Shown: in pieces, positions 7,242-14,958 of the stretch
Layout of the letters: every line of letters begins with the position of its first letter
How positions within the stretch are numbered: the stretch's first letter is position 1
Assembly (NCBI GenBank): GCA_946478765.1
Contig: CAMLDH010000063.1
Location: 1-15,575 of the forward strand
Source of the DNA: an uncultured Oxalobacteraceae bacterium
GTDB taxonomy: Bacteria > Pseudomonadota > Gammaproteobacteria > Burkholderiales > Burkholderiaceae
Direction: 5' to 3'
DNA length: 15,575 nucleotides
Position numbers and translations under genes: made by a program
The notes under the pieces: model-generated
What the model was told of the DNA's origin: nothing
Seen by the model: only the letters and a program-made list of their open reading frames with translations
Database searches by the model: none

Positions 7242-7739
7242 TTACGCCGCTAAACGCGTCACGCTGCCGGGGTTGTCGTTGATATTGTTATTGAACTCCA
7301 TTGCAATGAAGGCTTCGCTCGGCAACGGACTGGCGGGCCATTGCAACAGTGGTATGCCGACGATCTCGAGTGCGTCCTCTTTCATTTTGTTTGCGTTCCG
7401 GCGGCTTTCACTGGCCTCGTTCGCATATTCCAGTTCGATGGCGGCAACGATCCGCATGGCTTTATTGCAGACCACAAAGTCCAGGCTTTCCCGCGACAGA
7501 ATGTCGAATGCCGGGCCCTTGACGCCAATGCAGCGGTTCAGTGCAACCTTGGGCAGCACGACATGATCCGGGAGCGCTTTCAGCAGCCGCCAGTACATTG
7601 CCTGTTCTATCGTGCTTAGCGGTCGTCGTTTTCTATAGGTTGATTCCTGCGCCACTTTCTTTTGCAGTTTCAGATACACAAGGGTAATGCTCAATACAAG
7701 CAATGTAATGATGCCAAGCAGTATTTTTATAGTGTCCAT
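7242..7739 (-). CDS. DUF2726 domain protein with N-terminal membrane anchor
   Basis: Seen: 165 residues. One membrane segment lies at about residues 4-23 (IKILLGIITLLVLSITLVYL). A conserved cytoplasmic region follows: RRPLSTIEQAMYWRLLKALP, then VVLPKVALNRCI, then LDFVVCNKAMRIVAAIELE, then KEDALEIVGIPLLQWPA. This order is the DUF2726 pattern. Known: DUF2726 resembles restriction-endonuclease-like folds, with DFVVC...AAIELE at the place of a PD-(D/E)xK core. Whether it is catalytic is unproven. The ATG at 7739 is chosen because the upstream TTG at 7802 lies in the promoter-like region and would add 21 residues without similarity; the ribosome site is weak. It stands alone and converges on the LysR gene. 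Confidence 0.8.
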   Translation of the reverse strand: MDTIKILLGIITLLVLSITLVYLKLQKKVAQESTYRKRRPLSTIEQAMYWRLLKALPDHVVLPKVALNRCIGVKGPAFDILSRESLDFVVCNKAMRIVAAIELEYANEASESRRNANKMKEDALEIVGIPLLQWPASPLPSEAFIAMEFNNNINDNPGSVTRLAA

Positions 7740-7770
7740 TTGCTTGTGGTTACTTGATAAAATACAAAAA

Positions 7771-7802
7771 TTAATAATGTTGCAATTATTAAGTAATATC
7801 AA
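7771..7802 (-). promoter_or_regulatory. Candidate sigma-70 promoter with overlapping operator-like dyad for the DUF2726 gene
   Basis: On the minus strand TTGATA (7797-7802) and CATTAT (7774-7779) are separated by 17 nt, 35 nt before the chosen ATG. A perfect dyad TTAATAAT (7771-7778) / ATTATTAA (7785-7792) with a 6-nt spacer covers the -10 region. Repression by a DNA-binding dimer is a possible reading. AT-rich sequence makes chance matches likely. Confidence 0.35.
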
Positions 7803-8439
7803 CTATTGGTTTTGATATTTGTCAAATGTTATGTCGGTAACTGACCTTACGCAGAGCGTGGCGCTTGAAGTTGCTCATAGGCTTGCTGAGTTGCCGTCAT
7901 CAACAGCTTGTCAGACAGTGCCTGTTACTTCTTGCAGGACAAAAAATGCCAGCATTGTTGTAAGGTGCTGACCATCATGGAGATCAATGGTGGCAACCGC
8001 CCTCGCCATGTCTTGGATTGTCCATAGCGGCGATAAAACGCTGACCAAGATAGCGTAGCGGTACGAAATCCATCCGAACCAGGCAACCGAATTGGAAGGG
8101 GCATTTGCTGGAGCGGGCTACCGACGTATTTGACGGCGGCGCTACGGCCGGCTAGAGCAAGAACGTGCTGGACCTGAAGGCGTTGCGCGCCAAGATCTGG
8201 CAGCAGGCACTGAAAATGGCAGCGTAGATGGTAGCGGGATTACCCACCGCACGCTCCTGCTCTGCGCATAGGCCGGCGAGCGGCGCCGTGAATACCCCTA
8301 CATCCGCAAAGCTCCACTTAACGGCTATGAATTTCTGTACAAACAAAGAGGGCTACTTCTACGCATCAAAATTTCTTCCGCAGACGCGCATCATACTTCT
8401 CAAAAATCAAAAATACATTTAAACAACGTAGGGGAAAAA
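7803..8439. other. Degenerate region with IS remnant upstream of the lectin gene
   Basis: Some 640 bases without an intact gene. The part from 7840 to 8020 holds no ORF I can assign. The part from 8020 to 8227 is a decayed IS3-family orfA, listed separately. From 8360 the sequence is AT-rich and should contain the lectin promoter, but no clear -35/-10 pair stands out. GGGGAA lies before the lectin ATG. Confidence 0.5.
8020..8227 (+). pseudogene. Remnant of IS3-family transposase OrfA
   Basis: Seen: in one frame SGDKTLTKIA, a TAG stop (8056-8058), then RYEIHPNQATELEG (to 8100). After a frameshift near 8100 the frame continues HLLERATDVFDGGATAG, a TAG, then VLDLKALRAKIW, ending at a stop at 8225-8227. 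The string GDKTLTEIAxRYExHPNQ...W...LLERAADVF...DLKALHAKIGxL is the recalled OrfA pattern of IS3-family elements (helix-turn-helix region then leucine zipper). Two in-frame stops and a frameshift show it is dead. No orfB core is recognisable downstream and terminal inverted repeats were not found. Confidence 0.72.
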
Positions 8440-10182
8440 ATGCAAATTCCTTTTGTATGTGTGTTACCAAGTCAAATTCTTAGGTATGTCTTACTGGTTA
8501 TATTCTCTTTGTTTAGTCTTGCTTGCGTCGCTGCCGGTCCAACAGGGACAGACGATGGAGAAACAAGCATCCCATCTTTTTTTAATCGTCCCGACATTTT
8601 GCCTGCGGGCGGCACACTTGCTGTGGGCAAATCGCTTAAGTCACTCAATGGAAAATATGAGTTTAAGGTGCAAACCGATGGAAACCTTGTCGTGTATGCC
8701 AACGGTACCGCCATTTGGGCAAGTCAAACCAACGGCAATTATTCAATCAAGGAATTACGCCTGCAGCCAAATGGCGATCTCGTGCTCTTCGATAACAGCG
8801 GGGGTGTCATGTGGCGTTCTGGAACGGGAGGAAATGATGTCTCGAACACTTCTTACGCTCGCTATTTGATGATGAGCGATAGTGGGATATTGGCGATCCA
8901 TGGAGATACCGGTTATCCAGCATGGTCAAATGCTGTCCGATATAACGCCGTGCGCTTCGTGGCACGCACGATAAAAAATATTGGTCAGGATGCGGGCAAA
9001 TTGATGTGCATGGATATCAACCAGGCGGGCCAAGGAAGTGGCACGAACATCCAGCTATGGAACTGCAATAACTACGCCAGCGGCGATGCGCAACTCTTCG
9101 TGTACAACACGTCTGATCAAACGATTCGAATGCTGGCCAATCAAGATAGGTGTGTGGACGTCAGCGGAAACAGCACGACGAACGGCACCAACATACAATT
9201 ATGGAGTTGCAACGGTGGGAATGGACAACGATTCGACTATGACAAGGCTTCTGGCGCTTTGCGCTACAAAGCCAACACTGCGAAGTGCATCGACATCAAC
9301 GGCTCAAACCGAAGTACAACGGACCTGAACGGCACCAACATTCAGCTTTGGGATTGCAATAACACCGGTTCGCAGCGATTCGATATGGTTGTAGGGGGCA
9401 GTACAGGCATACCCATCTGGATCAATTACACTACTTTGATCAAGCGTGGGCAGTCTCACTGCATTGATAGAGTAAATAACGGTACGACGAATGGGACCAA
9501 TATTCAACTCTATCAATGTAACGACTCTGAAGCACAGCGCTTCTCGTACAACAAAATCGATGGGACCATCAGGGCTGCAAATAATCAAAGCAAATGCATG
9601 GACGTCAATGGTGGCAATACCGGAAACGACACCAACATACAAGTATGGGATTGTCTCGGTGGGGATTCACAACGTTTCGACTTTGATCTTCAAACAGGTG
9701 AAATTAAATTGAGAAAGGCGCCAAACAAATGCGTTGATGTTGCGGGTGGGTGGAATTCGAATGGAACCAACATCCAACTGTACGACTGTAACGGCTCCGA
9801 TGCGCAAAAATTTGACTTGGCTGGCTATGTCACCAGCACAGGGGGGCAAGTACAGCGTTTGTCGATTGATTTACGGAATGTAGATGATGATGTCTATGTG
9901 TACGTCAACGGAACGCAACGCATTTACTCAAAAAACGGCAACCCAGGACTGTATGACATTGATCCGAGCTGGTTGGTCTACGGGGACAATACCATCAAAG
10001 TACTACTGGGGAATTTCGGCTGTTGGGCAAGCTCGCTTACGATGGCATTGTTCAGAAATATGGAATCCGTACCAGCCATCACGCGTGGAATCTATCTATC
10101 GTCCACATCTAATTGTGGCTACCAAGCAGATTGGCGTTACAACTTCAATACCGCCACTGGGCGCATTAGAGAATTACAGTAA
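8440..10182 (+). CDS. Secreted lectin: bulb-type mannose-lectin region plus six ricin-B-type repeats
   Basis: Seen: 580 residues. A signal peptide with a long N-region ends near residue 32 (core VLLVIFSLFSLACVAA). A bulb-type lectin region spans about 55-165; its first site is intact, QTDGNLVVY (78-86, the QxDxNxVxY mannose motif), the next two are degenerate (LQPNGDLVLF, MSDSGILAIH). Six ricin-B-type repeats follow, starting at about 187, 236, 281, 339, 384 and 429. Each has CxD, then NGTNIQLW or a variant, a second Cys, and QRF: two beta-trefoils of three repeats. The last 115 residues contain DDDVYVYVNGT and look like an unassigned beta domain. No catalytic domain is seen. GGGGAA precedes the ATG. 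A second exported protein follows 59 nt downstream. Likely role: binding of glycans on other cells or polymers. The gene looks AT-richer than the core genes. Confidence 0.85.
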   Translation: MQIPFVCVLPSQILRYVLLVIFSLFSLACVAAGPTGTDDGETSIPSFFNRPDILPAGGTLAVGKSLKSLNGKYEFKVQTDGNLVVYANGTAIWASQTNGNYSIKELRLQPNGDLVLFDNSGGVMWRSGTGGNDVSNTSYARYLMMSDSGILAIHGDTGYPAWSNAVRYNAVRFVARTIKNIGQDAGKLMCMDINQAGQGSGTNIQLWNCNNYASGDAQLFVYNTSDQTIRMLANQDRCVDVSGNSTTNGTNIQLWSCNGGNGQRFDYDKASGALRYKANTAKCIDINGSNRSTTDLNGTNIQLWDCNNTGSQRFDMVVGGSTGIPIWINYTTLIKRGQSHCIDRVNNGTTNGTNIQLYQCNDSEAQRFSYNKIDGTIRAANNQSKCMDVNGGNTGNDTNIQVWDCLGGDSQRFDFDLQTGEIKLRKAPNKCVDVAGGWNSNGTNIQLYDCNGSDAQKFDLAGYVTSTGGQVQRLSIDLRNVDDDVYVYVNGTQRIYSKNGNPGLYDIDPSWLVYGDNTIKVLLGNFGCWASSLTMALFRNMESVPAITRGIYLSSTSNCGYQADWRYNFNTATGRIRELQ

Positions 10183-10241
10183 CAACAATCGATGCAACTC
10201 TTGTGAATACATCTCACATACTTGGTGAAAAGGGAAATAGT

Positions 10242-10904
10242 ATGAATTTTATTAATCAAACAAAAAAGAAAGTTGTTCTTTTTTTAGTGTTTGCTTTTTT
10301 ATTCTCGTCATCTGTTAGCGCACATAATGGAAACTGGTTTCAGTCAAACAATCCAGGCACCAATCGCTTTGATTATTTTATACCAGCCCTCTTCGGCTGG
10401 TCGCTTTTTACCAATCCACTCTATAGACCAAACAATTCTCAGCAGTTCAGCCCCTTTCACGTTTCGCGGGACAACACAGACAATACGGGCGTACACATAA
10501 CGTTTGGCACAGACTCAAGAGAAGGAAATAATTCACAATTTCCCCGGTATGCTTACTTTCCAAACTGGACTTCTGATTCCAATCGGTGGCGAATATTGGG
10601 ACAACTTGAAAGCACCTCGTACAACGCGCAGTATAGAAGTGAGTTCATGACTTACGACCAATTTCAAACGCAACTACGCTCGGATATTACACGCTATCAG
10701 AACTTGCGGATTAGCGACTCCACACACGCGGTATATTACGACGCACTTATTGACGATGCGCGCGCGGCCATCGGCGATCCAAGCGGGTATGGCGCAGGTG
10801 GAAATTCGATACTTGCAGACTGGTGGAATGACTACTCGCAGTTACCCTCAAGTTCGTCCGGTGGCACGCCCCCAAGCCCAACCGCTGGTCATGACGAACT
10901 TTGA
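10242..10904 (+). CDS. Exported protein of unknown function with C-terminal HDEL
   Basis: Seen: 220 residues. A lipid-spanning signal sequence covers 1-27 (KKKVVLFLVFAFLFSSSVSA, cleavage after VSA). The mature part is rich in Asn, Ser and aromatics, has no Cys, and matches no family I know. The C-terminus is a flexible linker LPSSSSGGTPPSPTAG followed by HDEL and the stop. HDEL is the ER-retrieval signal of yeast and plants; in a bacterium it has no known internal use. A by-eye comparison with ADP-ribosyltransferase toxins finds a LYR triplet (60-62) and RSE (132-134), but the STS triplet (124-126) is too near, so I do not assign that activity. AAGGGA lies 8 nt before the ATG at 10242; an ATG at 10203 would spoil the signal peptide. 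It is probably cotranscribed with the lectin gene 59 nt upstream. Confidence 0.75.
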   Translation: MNFINQTKKKVVLFLVFAFLFSSSVSAHNGNWFQSNNPGTNRFDYFIPALFGWSLFTNPLYRPNNSQQFSPFHVSRDNTDNTGVHITFGTDSREGNNSQFPRYAYFPNWTSDSNRWRILGQLESTSYNAQYRSEFMTYDQFQTQLRSDITRYQNLRISDSTHAVYYDALIDDARAAIGDPSGYGAGGNSILADWWNDYSQLPSSSSGGTPPSPTAGHDEL

Positions 10905-10963
10905 CATCGCTCACTTTCGCTGAACTAAGCTCGACTTTATCCATTTGGAGAGATGTTTATTAA

Positions 10964-11260
10964 ACGCAAACCCGGTCAACGCAGTCTATTGTCGCCGATC
11001 CGGCCACTCAATGGAGAACGCTGACTATCCCATTCTGGTACGGCGAGCAGAACCGCCAGGTCGAAGTCGCCAGCGCAACGGTCGTGTGGTATCACTCCGG
11101 CATGCCGGTCATTCCCCTGCGCTGGGTCTTGATTCGCGATCCGATGGAACAATTCGAAACCCAAGCCTTGCTTTCCGACACCATCGCTTCCGTGCGCCGA
11201 TGGTTATGGAGCCACGAGTATTTTTCAACGTCGTCAAATGAGCGGCGATACCTTGCGTGA
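10964..11260 (+). pseudogene. Internal fragment of a DDE-type transposase
   Basis: Seen: the frame from 10964 reads IVADPATQWRTLTIPFWYGE, then VEVASATVVWYHSG, then PLRWVLIRDPMEQFETQALLSDT (to about 11190), and then an unrelated tail to a TGA at 11258-11260. The phrases ATQWRTLTIP-WYGE, WYHSG and RWVLIRDP-G-F-QALLSTD are familiar from a family of large DDE transposases. The N-terminal and C-terminal parts and a start codon are missing, and there is no terminal repeat in sight. It is not related to the IS3 remnant upstream. A different frame (10945-11241) is open but is only a shadow. Confidence 0.65.
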
Positions 11261-11349
11261 TGAAGTGCATTTCATCATGGAAAATTACGGAAAAACATTC
11301 ACTGTAAATTTTGCATAACTACTTAGCGCATTTTGTGAATCAAGGTGGC

Positions 11350-11402
11350 GTGCGCTCCGCGCACCGAAAGGTTCTGTGGCGCGCTGGTGTGTAGGGCGCG
11401 CC
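11350..11402. repeat. Two adjacent GC-rich hairpins
   Basis: GTGCGC-TCC-GCGCAC (11350-11364) and GGCGCGC (11378-11384) paired with GCGCGCC (11396-11402). They lie past the 3' end of the hemerythrin-like gene on the minus strand. No T-run follows on that strand, so a terminator role is only possible. Confidence 0.4.
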
Positions 11403-11435
11403 TTGCAGGTTCTTGGTAATTCGCTTTGGCGTTGT

Positions 11436-12005
11436 TTATATTTCCGCAAAAAAATTGTTGGGTGCAACTGGCTGCCATCTTACAAATGCACTAGAGCGGT
11501 GAGCATGGACTTCTTCATTGTGGGAAATGAATTGAGACGCAAGGACGAACCATCCTTCGCTCGATATGACGCGCTGCGCAACAGGAAATAATTCCTCCTC
11601 TTCTTTTGCCAGACGCCGCAGCAGATTATGACAATAAACGTCCATTGCGCTGCACAATTCTTTTATGCCGACACTGCCTTGCTGAAAGGCGAATTTCACT
11701 CGTGCGCGCACCGATTTGAGAATGGCTTCGCTCTGCGCGCTCAGAGATTCAAGTTCGGCCAGCAAAGGATCGGCTTCCCGCGTCGCCTCTTGTACGGCTG
11801 GAATGACATAGAGTTCAACATTGCGCCGATGGTGCGATTCATCAAACCGGGCCAGTTGATTCAGGGCTGACTCAAAGCAGTTCTGGTCGATGCATTGCTG
11901 CTCTTTCATGCAATTCCGAAAGTGCTCCTGGACAGTGATCAATACGTTTTTCGCTTTTTTTTGTTCGACTGACAGCGTGACAAGTGAGTAAGTGAAAGTC
12001 AACAT
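11436..12005 (-). CDS. Hemerythrin HHE-like four-helix protein
   Basis: Seen: 189 residues, helical, with HHE-like elements: VQEHFRNCM (H28), ESHHRRNVELYVIP (H58, H59), a long helix around 90-110, YCHNLLRRLAKEEEELFPVA (H126, then an acidic run 135-138) and ISHNEEVHAH (H162, H168). Known: HHE proteins carry a non-haem iron pair using His and acidic ligands in HHxxEE and HxxxE patterns, and serve in oxygen, nitric oxide or iron sensing and repair. Here the first acidic pair after HH is Asn-Val, and the second His is displaced relative to EExLFP, so the metal site may be altered. GGAG lies 9 nt before the ATG. Monocistronic; no neighbour explains its role. Confidence 0.65.
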   Translation of the reverse strand: MLTFTYSLVTLSVEQKKAKNVLITVQEHFRNCMKEQQCIDQNCFESALNQLARFDESHHRRNVELYVIPAVQEATREADPLLAELESLSAQSEAILKSVRARVKFAFQQGSVGIKELCSAMDVYCHNLLRRLAKEEEELFPVAQRVISSEGWFVLASQFISHNEEVHAHRSSAFVRWQPVAPNNFFAEI

Positions 12006-12437
12006 CTCTCCGCTCCTTGAAGGCTTGTATTCCCCCAGTACAGGCAGGGAATTTAACCGATTAAATTTATTAAATGGGAATTACGGTGGATGCGAGCTTT
12101 TGAAAAACTCGAATAGTGAGTCTAGCGCACATGACGTAAATTGCAAGAATCTTTATCAAGGAAAATTAAGCGCATAGTGCAAATTATCATGCTGCTTCGC
12201 AGCATTCCTGACCCTGGCTGCTACACGTCCTTGTAAGCGATGGAAGTGTTGTCAATCACCGCATTGGCGCCGCAGCAAACGGATGATTTTCCCCGTGAGG
12301 GAGGCACGCCAAAAGAGATGAAATTTTCTGCAAATTCTCAATGTTGCCCCTATAAAATAGCTCCTGAGATATGATTTGCCCCTGATATATGACTACTATA
12401 TGACACTGCGTTTTAATGTTAATCGCCAGAATGCCTA
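12006..12437. other. Long intergenic region before the DUF1631 gene
   Basis: About 430 bases without a convincing gene. It holds a perfect short hairpin, ATGCTGC-TTC-GCAGCAT (12189-12205), and a promoter-like stretch with direct repeats near 12376-12404, listed separately. A 61-codon frame at 11992-12177 has no family likeness and a poor start, and is not called. A small RNA between about 12050 and 12205 cannot be excluded. Confidence 0.4.
12376..12404 (+). promoter_or_regulatory. Candidate promoter of the DUF1631 gene with TATATGAC direct repeats
   Basis: TTGCCC (12376-12381) and TATGAC (12399-12404) are 17 nt apart, 33 nt before the ATG. The octamer TATATGAC occurs at 12386-12393 and again at 12397-12404, an 11-bp period that places both copies on one face of the helix. 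This could be an activator or repressor site. Confidence 0.3.
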
Positions 12438-14849
12438 ATGCAAATTACTAAACGTGTCATCCATTTAGCTAAAGAGCGCGCGTTGTGCGGTTTTTCGGTA
12501 CTGGCGCAAAACATGCTGTCGAGTGCGGACGACAACATCATCCGGTCGACGGCGATTGTGCGATTGCCATCGGATCAAAAGGCATTAACTGCTGCTCGCG
12601 TATTTTTGCGGCACGATGGCAAGCTCTTCTTGCAGCGTCTCGAAATGTTCTTTGGCGATTATCTGGAACGCGCAATGCAGACCATGTATACCGATCTGCG
12701 CATGGGCCTGAACAATATCTCGGCCGATCGCCTTTCCCTGATCGATGATGAAACCGTCACGCGGCAGATTGAAGTCGATCGCCTGGTATTGCGCATGCGC
12801 GACGTCGACCCTGAAAACCTCGGCCGCTTGAACATGATGATTGCGCAGTTGCATGGCGATCATGATGTGCGCGAGCGGGAAAATCCGTTTCGCCCTTATT
12901 TGCTGGCGCGTTCTCTCTATGAAGTGGTGCGCGAAATGGCGAAGGAAGAAGCGCTGGCCAAAGTCTTGTTTGATTATTGCTCCAATGCCATGGCGCATCA
13001 ATTGCCGGGATATTACGCGGCAATTCGGGAGGTATTTGAAACAAGCGGCGTGCGTACCCGCTTTTTGGCGCGCCCTTCGGCGATGACTCGGGGGCAACGC
13101 GAAAGGATGGCGAGAAAACAAACCGGTCATCAAGCAGGTTTTGGCATTACGCTGAGTGGCATGCATCCGGATCTTTCCGATTCTTCCATCGCCCCGGACA
13201 TGCTGCCGCAGAATGTCAATGCGCGCATTTTGTCCGGCCTCCAGCGTATCCTGGCGTTGCAGCAAAGTGCGCCGCCCGGCTTGCAGAAAAATGAGAGCTT
13301 GCCTGTGCTGGCGCAAAAAAATCAGTCGGTCGAATTTCAGGATTTTGTCTGGCAAATTTTCAACCAGCCGAAACCGGCCGGGCTGCCGCGCAGCATGGAT
13401 CGGGGCGCGCAAGCGCCTCGCTCGCCGGCAGCCGAAGCGCAAGAAAGGAACGCCGCCGCCAAGGCGCCATCGCCACTGGTTTCCCAACTGAAGCAATACC
13501 AGCAGGCGGCTGCGCGCGGGCAGGCAGTGAATGAGGAAATTTCTCCGGAACAAAATCAAATCTTTGCATTGCGAGAGAAGATTGATATCGAGAAAGCGAG
13601 CGATCTGGATCGTGTCACGCTCGATGTGGTGGCACTTTTGTTTGAATTCATTTTGCAAGACGATCAGATACCGGCCGATTTGCGCGCGCAGATCGGCCGG
13701 CTGCAGCTTCCTTTTCTGAGAGCCGCCATGCTGGCGCCCGACTTGCTGCATGAAGCATCGCATCCAGCCCGGCAATTGCTCAATCGCATGGGCGCGGTTT
13801 CGGTGGGACTGGTGTCCGGTACGGCGTTCGATCAAGCGATCGAGTCTGAAATTCATCGCATCGTCAGCAAGATTCTGGAAAACTTCGACGATGACATGGC
13901 GATTTTCACGAACTGCCTGGAGGATCTCGATGCAGTCCTGCACGAGCAGCTAGGCAAGAACGATGCGGATGCCAGCTTGCTGGTAGAGGCCGTCGAAGAA
14001 GCCGAGAAAGCCAGCGCCGTGCTGGCCAACACGGCCAACGCCTTGCAGGGTTTGCTGGCGCCTTTATCGGTCGACCAGCGCGTTTTCGATTTCATCATGC
14101 AAACCTGGGTCCGCGTACTGGTGCATCCATTCAGCGGCAAAGCGCCGCCCCATGCGCAGGCGATGCATGCCCAACTCAAGCCCCACGAGGTGCTGCCGGA
14201 ACTGGTGTGGAGCGCTCAGGAAAAGCAAACACCCCAGGAGCGCGGTGCGCTGATGAAGCTGCTGCCTAGTCTGGTAAAACGCCTGAAAAAAGGCCTGGAA
14301 ATGATCGCCTTGCCGGAACAAGAATCAAAGCGAGCAATGGATCCGCTGGTGACGGTCCATACGCAAGTCTTGCGCGCATCACAGGCAAGTACGGAGCAGA
14401 CGCCGCGCAATCTGGATGATTTGCACCGGCACTTTTCAACCCTGACGATTGATGACGGCAGCGCTTTCTGGATGGAAGACGAGCCGGTCAAGGTACACGC
14501 CGCGGATGTCGCCGCAGCCTTGGCAAAACGGGGTGTTTCGGCCATGGTGAAGATGGAGCATGACGTCATTCCGGCGCTTGCCTCGGATGCGGAATGGCTA
14601 TCGCAGATGCAACTGGGGATGTCCGTGGAACTATGGTCTGACGACAATGCCGAATTGGCGCGGATAACCTGGATCAGCACGCATCGTTCGCTTTACGTAT
14701 TTACGCCCTATGACAATTCAAGGCCGGTCATCTACTCGTCGGTATCGTTGCTGAAAGCATTGCGCGATGGCTTGGTACGCCCGGTCGAATATGCGCCCCT
14801 GTTCGAACGCGCAGTGGAGTCGCTGATGGTGGGCGCAGAAACGCTATAA
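12438..14849 (+). CDS. DUF1631 family protein with PilZ-like C-terminal domain
   Basis: Seen: 803 residues, full family length. The N-terminal half is helical and opens with an AKERALCGF...LSSADDNI region followed by LFLQRLEMFFGDYLERAMQTM. A Pro/Ala/Gln-rich linker (about 320-380) separates it from a second helical part containing DRVTLDVVALLFEFILQDDQIPADLRAQIGRLQLPFLRAAML. The C-terminal 110 residues contain GMSVELWSDDNAELARITWIS and RSLYVFT, an arrangement like a PilZ beta-barrel. Known: DUF1631 proteins are common in beta- and gammaproteobacteria and are sometimes misnamed thymidine phosphorylase; no enzymatic motif supports that name. The RxxxR motif of classical c-di-GMP-binding PilZ domains is not evident. 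Ribosome site is poor at the ATG. Probably a cytoplasmic regulatory or scaffold protein. Confidence 0.85.
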   Translation: MQITKRVIHLAKERALCGFSVLAQNMLSSADDNIIRSTAIVRLPSDQKALTAARVFLRHDGKLFLQRLEMFFGDYLERAMQTMYTDLRMGLNNISADRLSLIDDETVTRQIEVDRLVLRMRDVDPENLGRLNMMIAQLHGDHDVRERENPFRPYLLARSLYEVVREMAKEEALAKVLFDYCSNAMAHQLPGYYAAIREVFETSGVRTRFLARPSAMTRGQRERMARKQTGHQAGFGITLSGMHPDLSDSSIAPDMLPQNVNARILSGLQRILALQQSAPPGLQKNESLPVLAQKNQSVEFQDFVWQIFNQPKPAGLPRSMDRGAQAPRSPAAEAQERNAAAKAPSPLVSQLKQYQQAAARGQAVNEEISPEQNQIFALREKIDIEKASDLDRVTLDVVALLFEFILQDDQIPADLRAQIGRLQLPFLRAAMLAPDLLHEASHPARQLLNRMGAVSVGLVSGTAFDQAIESEIHRIVSKILENFDDDMAIFTNCLEDLDAVLHEQLGKNDADASLLVEAVEEAEKASAVLANTANALQGLLAPLSVDQRVFDFIMQTWVRVLVHPFSGKAPPHAQAMHAQLKPHEVLPELVWSAQEKQTPQERGALMKLLPSLVKRLKKGLEMIALPEQESKRAMDPLVTVHTQVLRASQASTEQTPRNLDDLHRHFSTLTIDDGSAFWMEDEPVKVHAADVAAALAKRGVSAMVKMEHDVIPALASDAEWLSQMQLGMSVELWSDDNAELARITWISTHRSLYVFTPYDNSRPVIYSSVSLLKALRDGLVRPVEYAPLFERAVESLMVGAETL

Positions 14850-14893
14850 CTGAATCGCCCATGAAGCGGCGCTTATTTGTGAACGCCTGCCGC

Positions 14894-14933
14894 TCTTCGG
14901 CATGCCGGACGTCCACGGAACCTGTGCCGAAGA
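14894..14933. repeat. Inverted repeat between the DUF1631 and rsuA genes
   Basis: TCTTCGGCA (14894-14902) and TGCCGAAGA (14925-14933) form a perfect 9-bp stem with a 22-nt loop, 45 nt past the DUF1631 stop. There is no T-run, so this may be a terminator of the Rho-assisted kind or a site upstream of the next gene. Confidence 0.4.
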
Positions 14934-14958
14934 ATCATGCAATTGATAACATTCCCCA

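Noticed and set aside
8152..8422. Short frames on both strands between the IS3 remnant and the lectin gene
   Set aside because: No ribosome site or family likeness; they fall in decayed IS sequence.
10365..10645. ADP-ribosyltransferase signature in the HDEL protein (LYR, STS, RSE)
   Set aside because: The order and spacing do not match cholera or pertussis toxin: the STS triplet is only about ten residues before the Glu, and the first residue of the ExE/QxE pair is Arg.
10945..11241. A 98-codon plus-strand frame
   Set aside because: Another frame across the same bases reads as a transposase fragment; this one is Arg-rich with no likeness.
12585..13943. A 452-codon open frame on the minus strand inside the DUF1631 gene
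   Set aside because: It is antisense to a full-length conserved family protein, has Arg/His/Gln-rich shadow composition and no recognisable motif.
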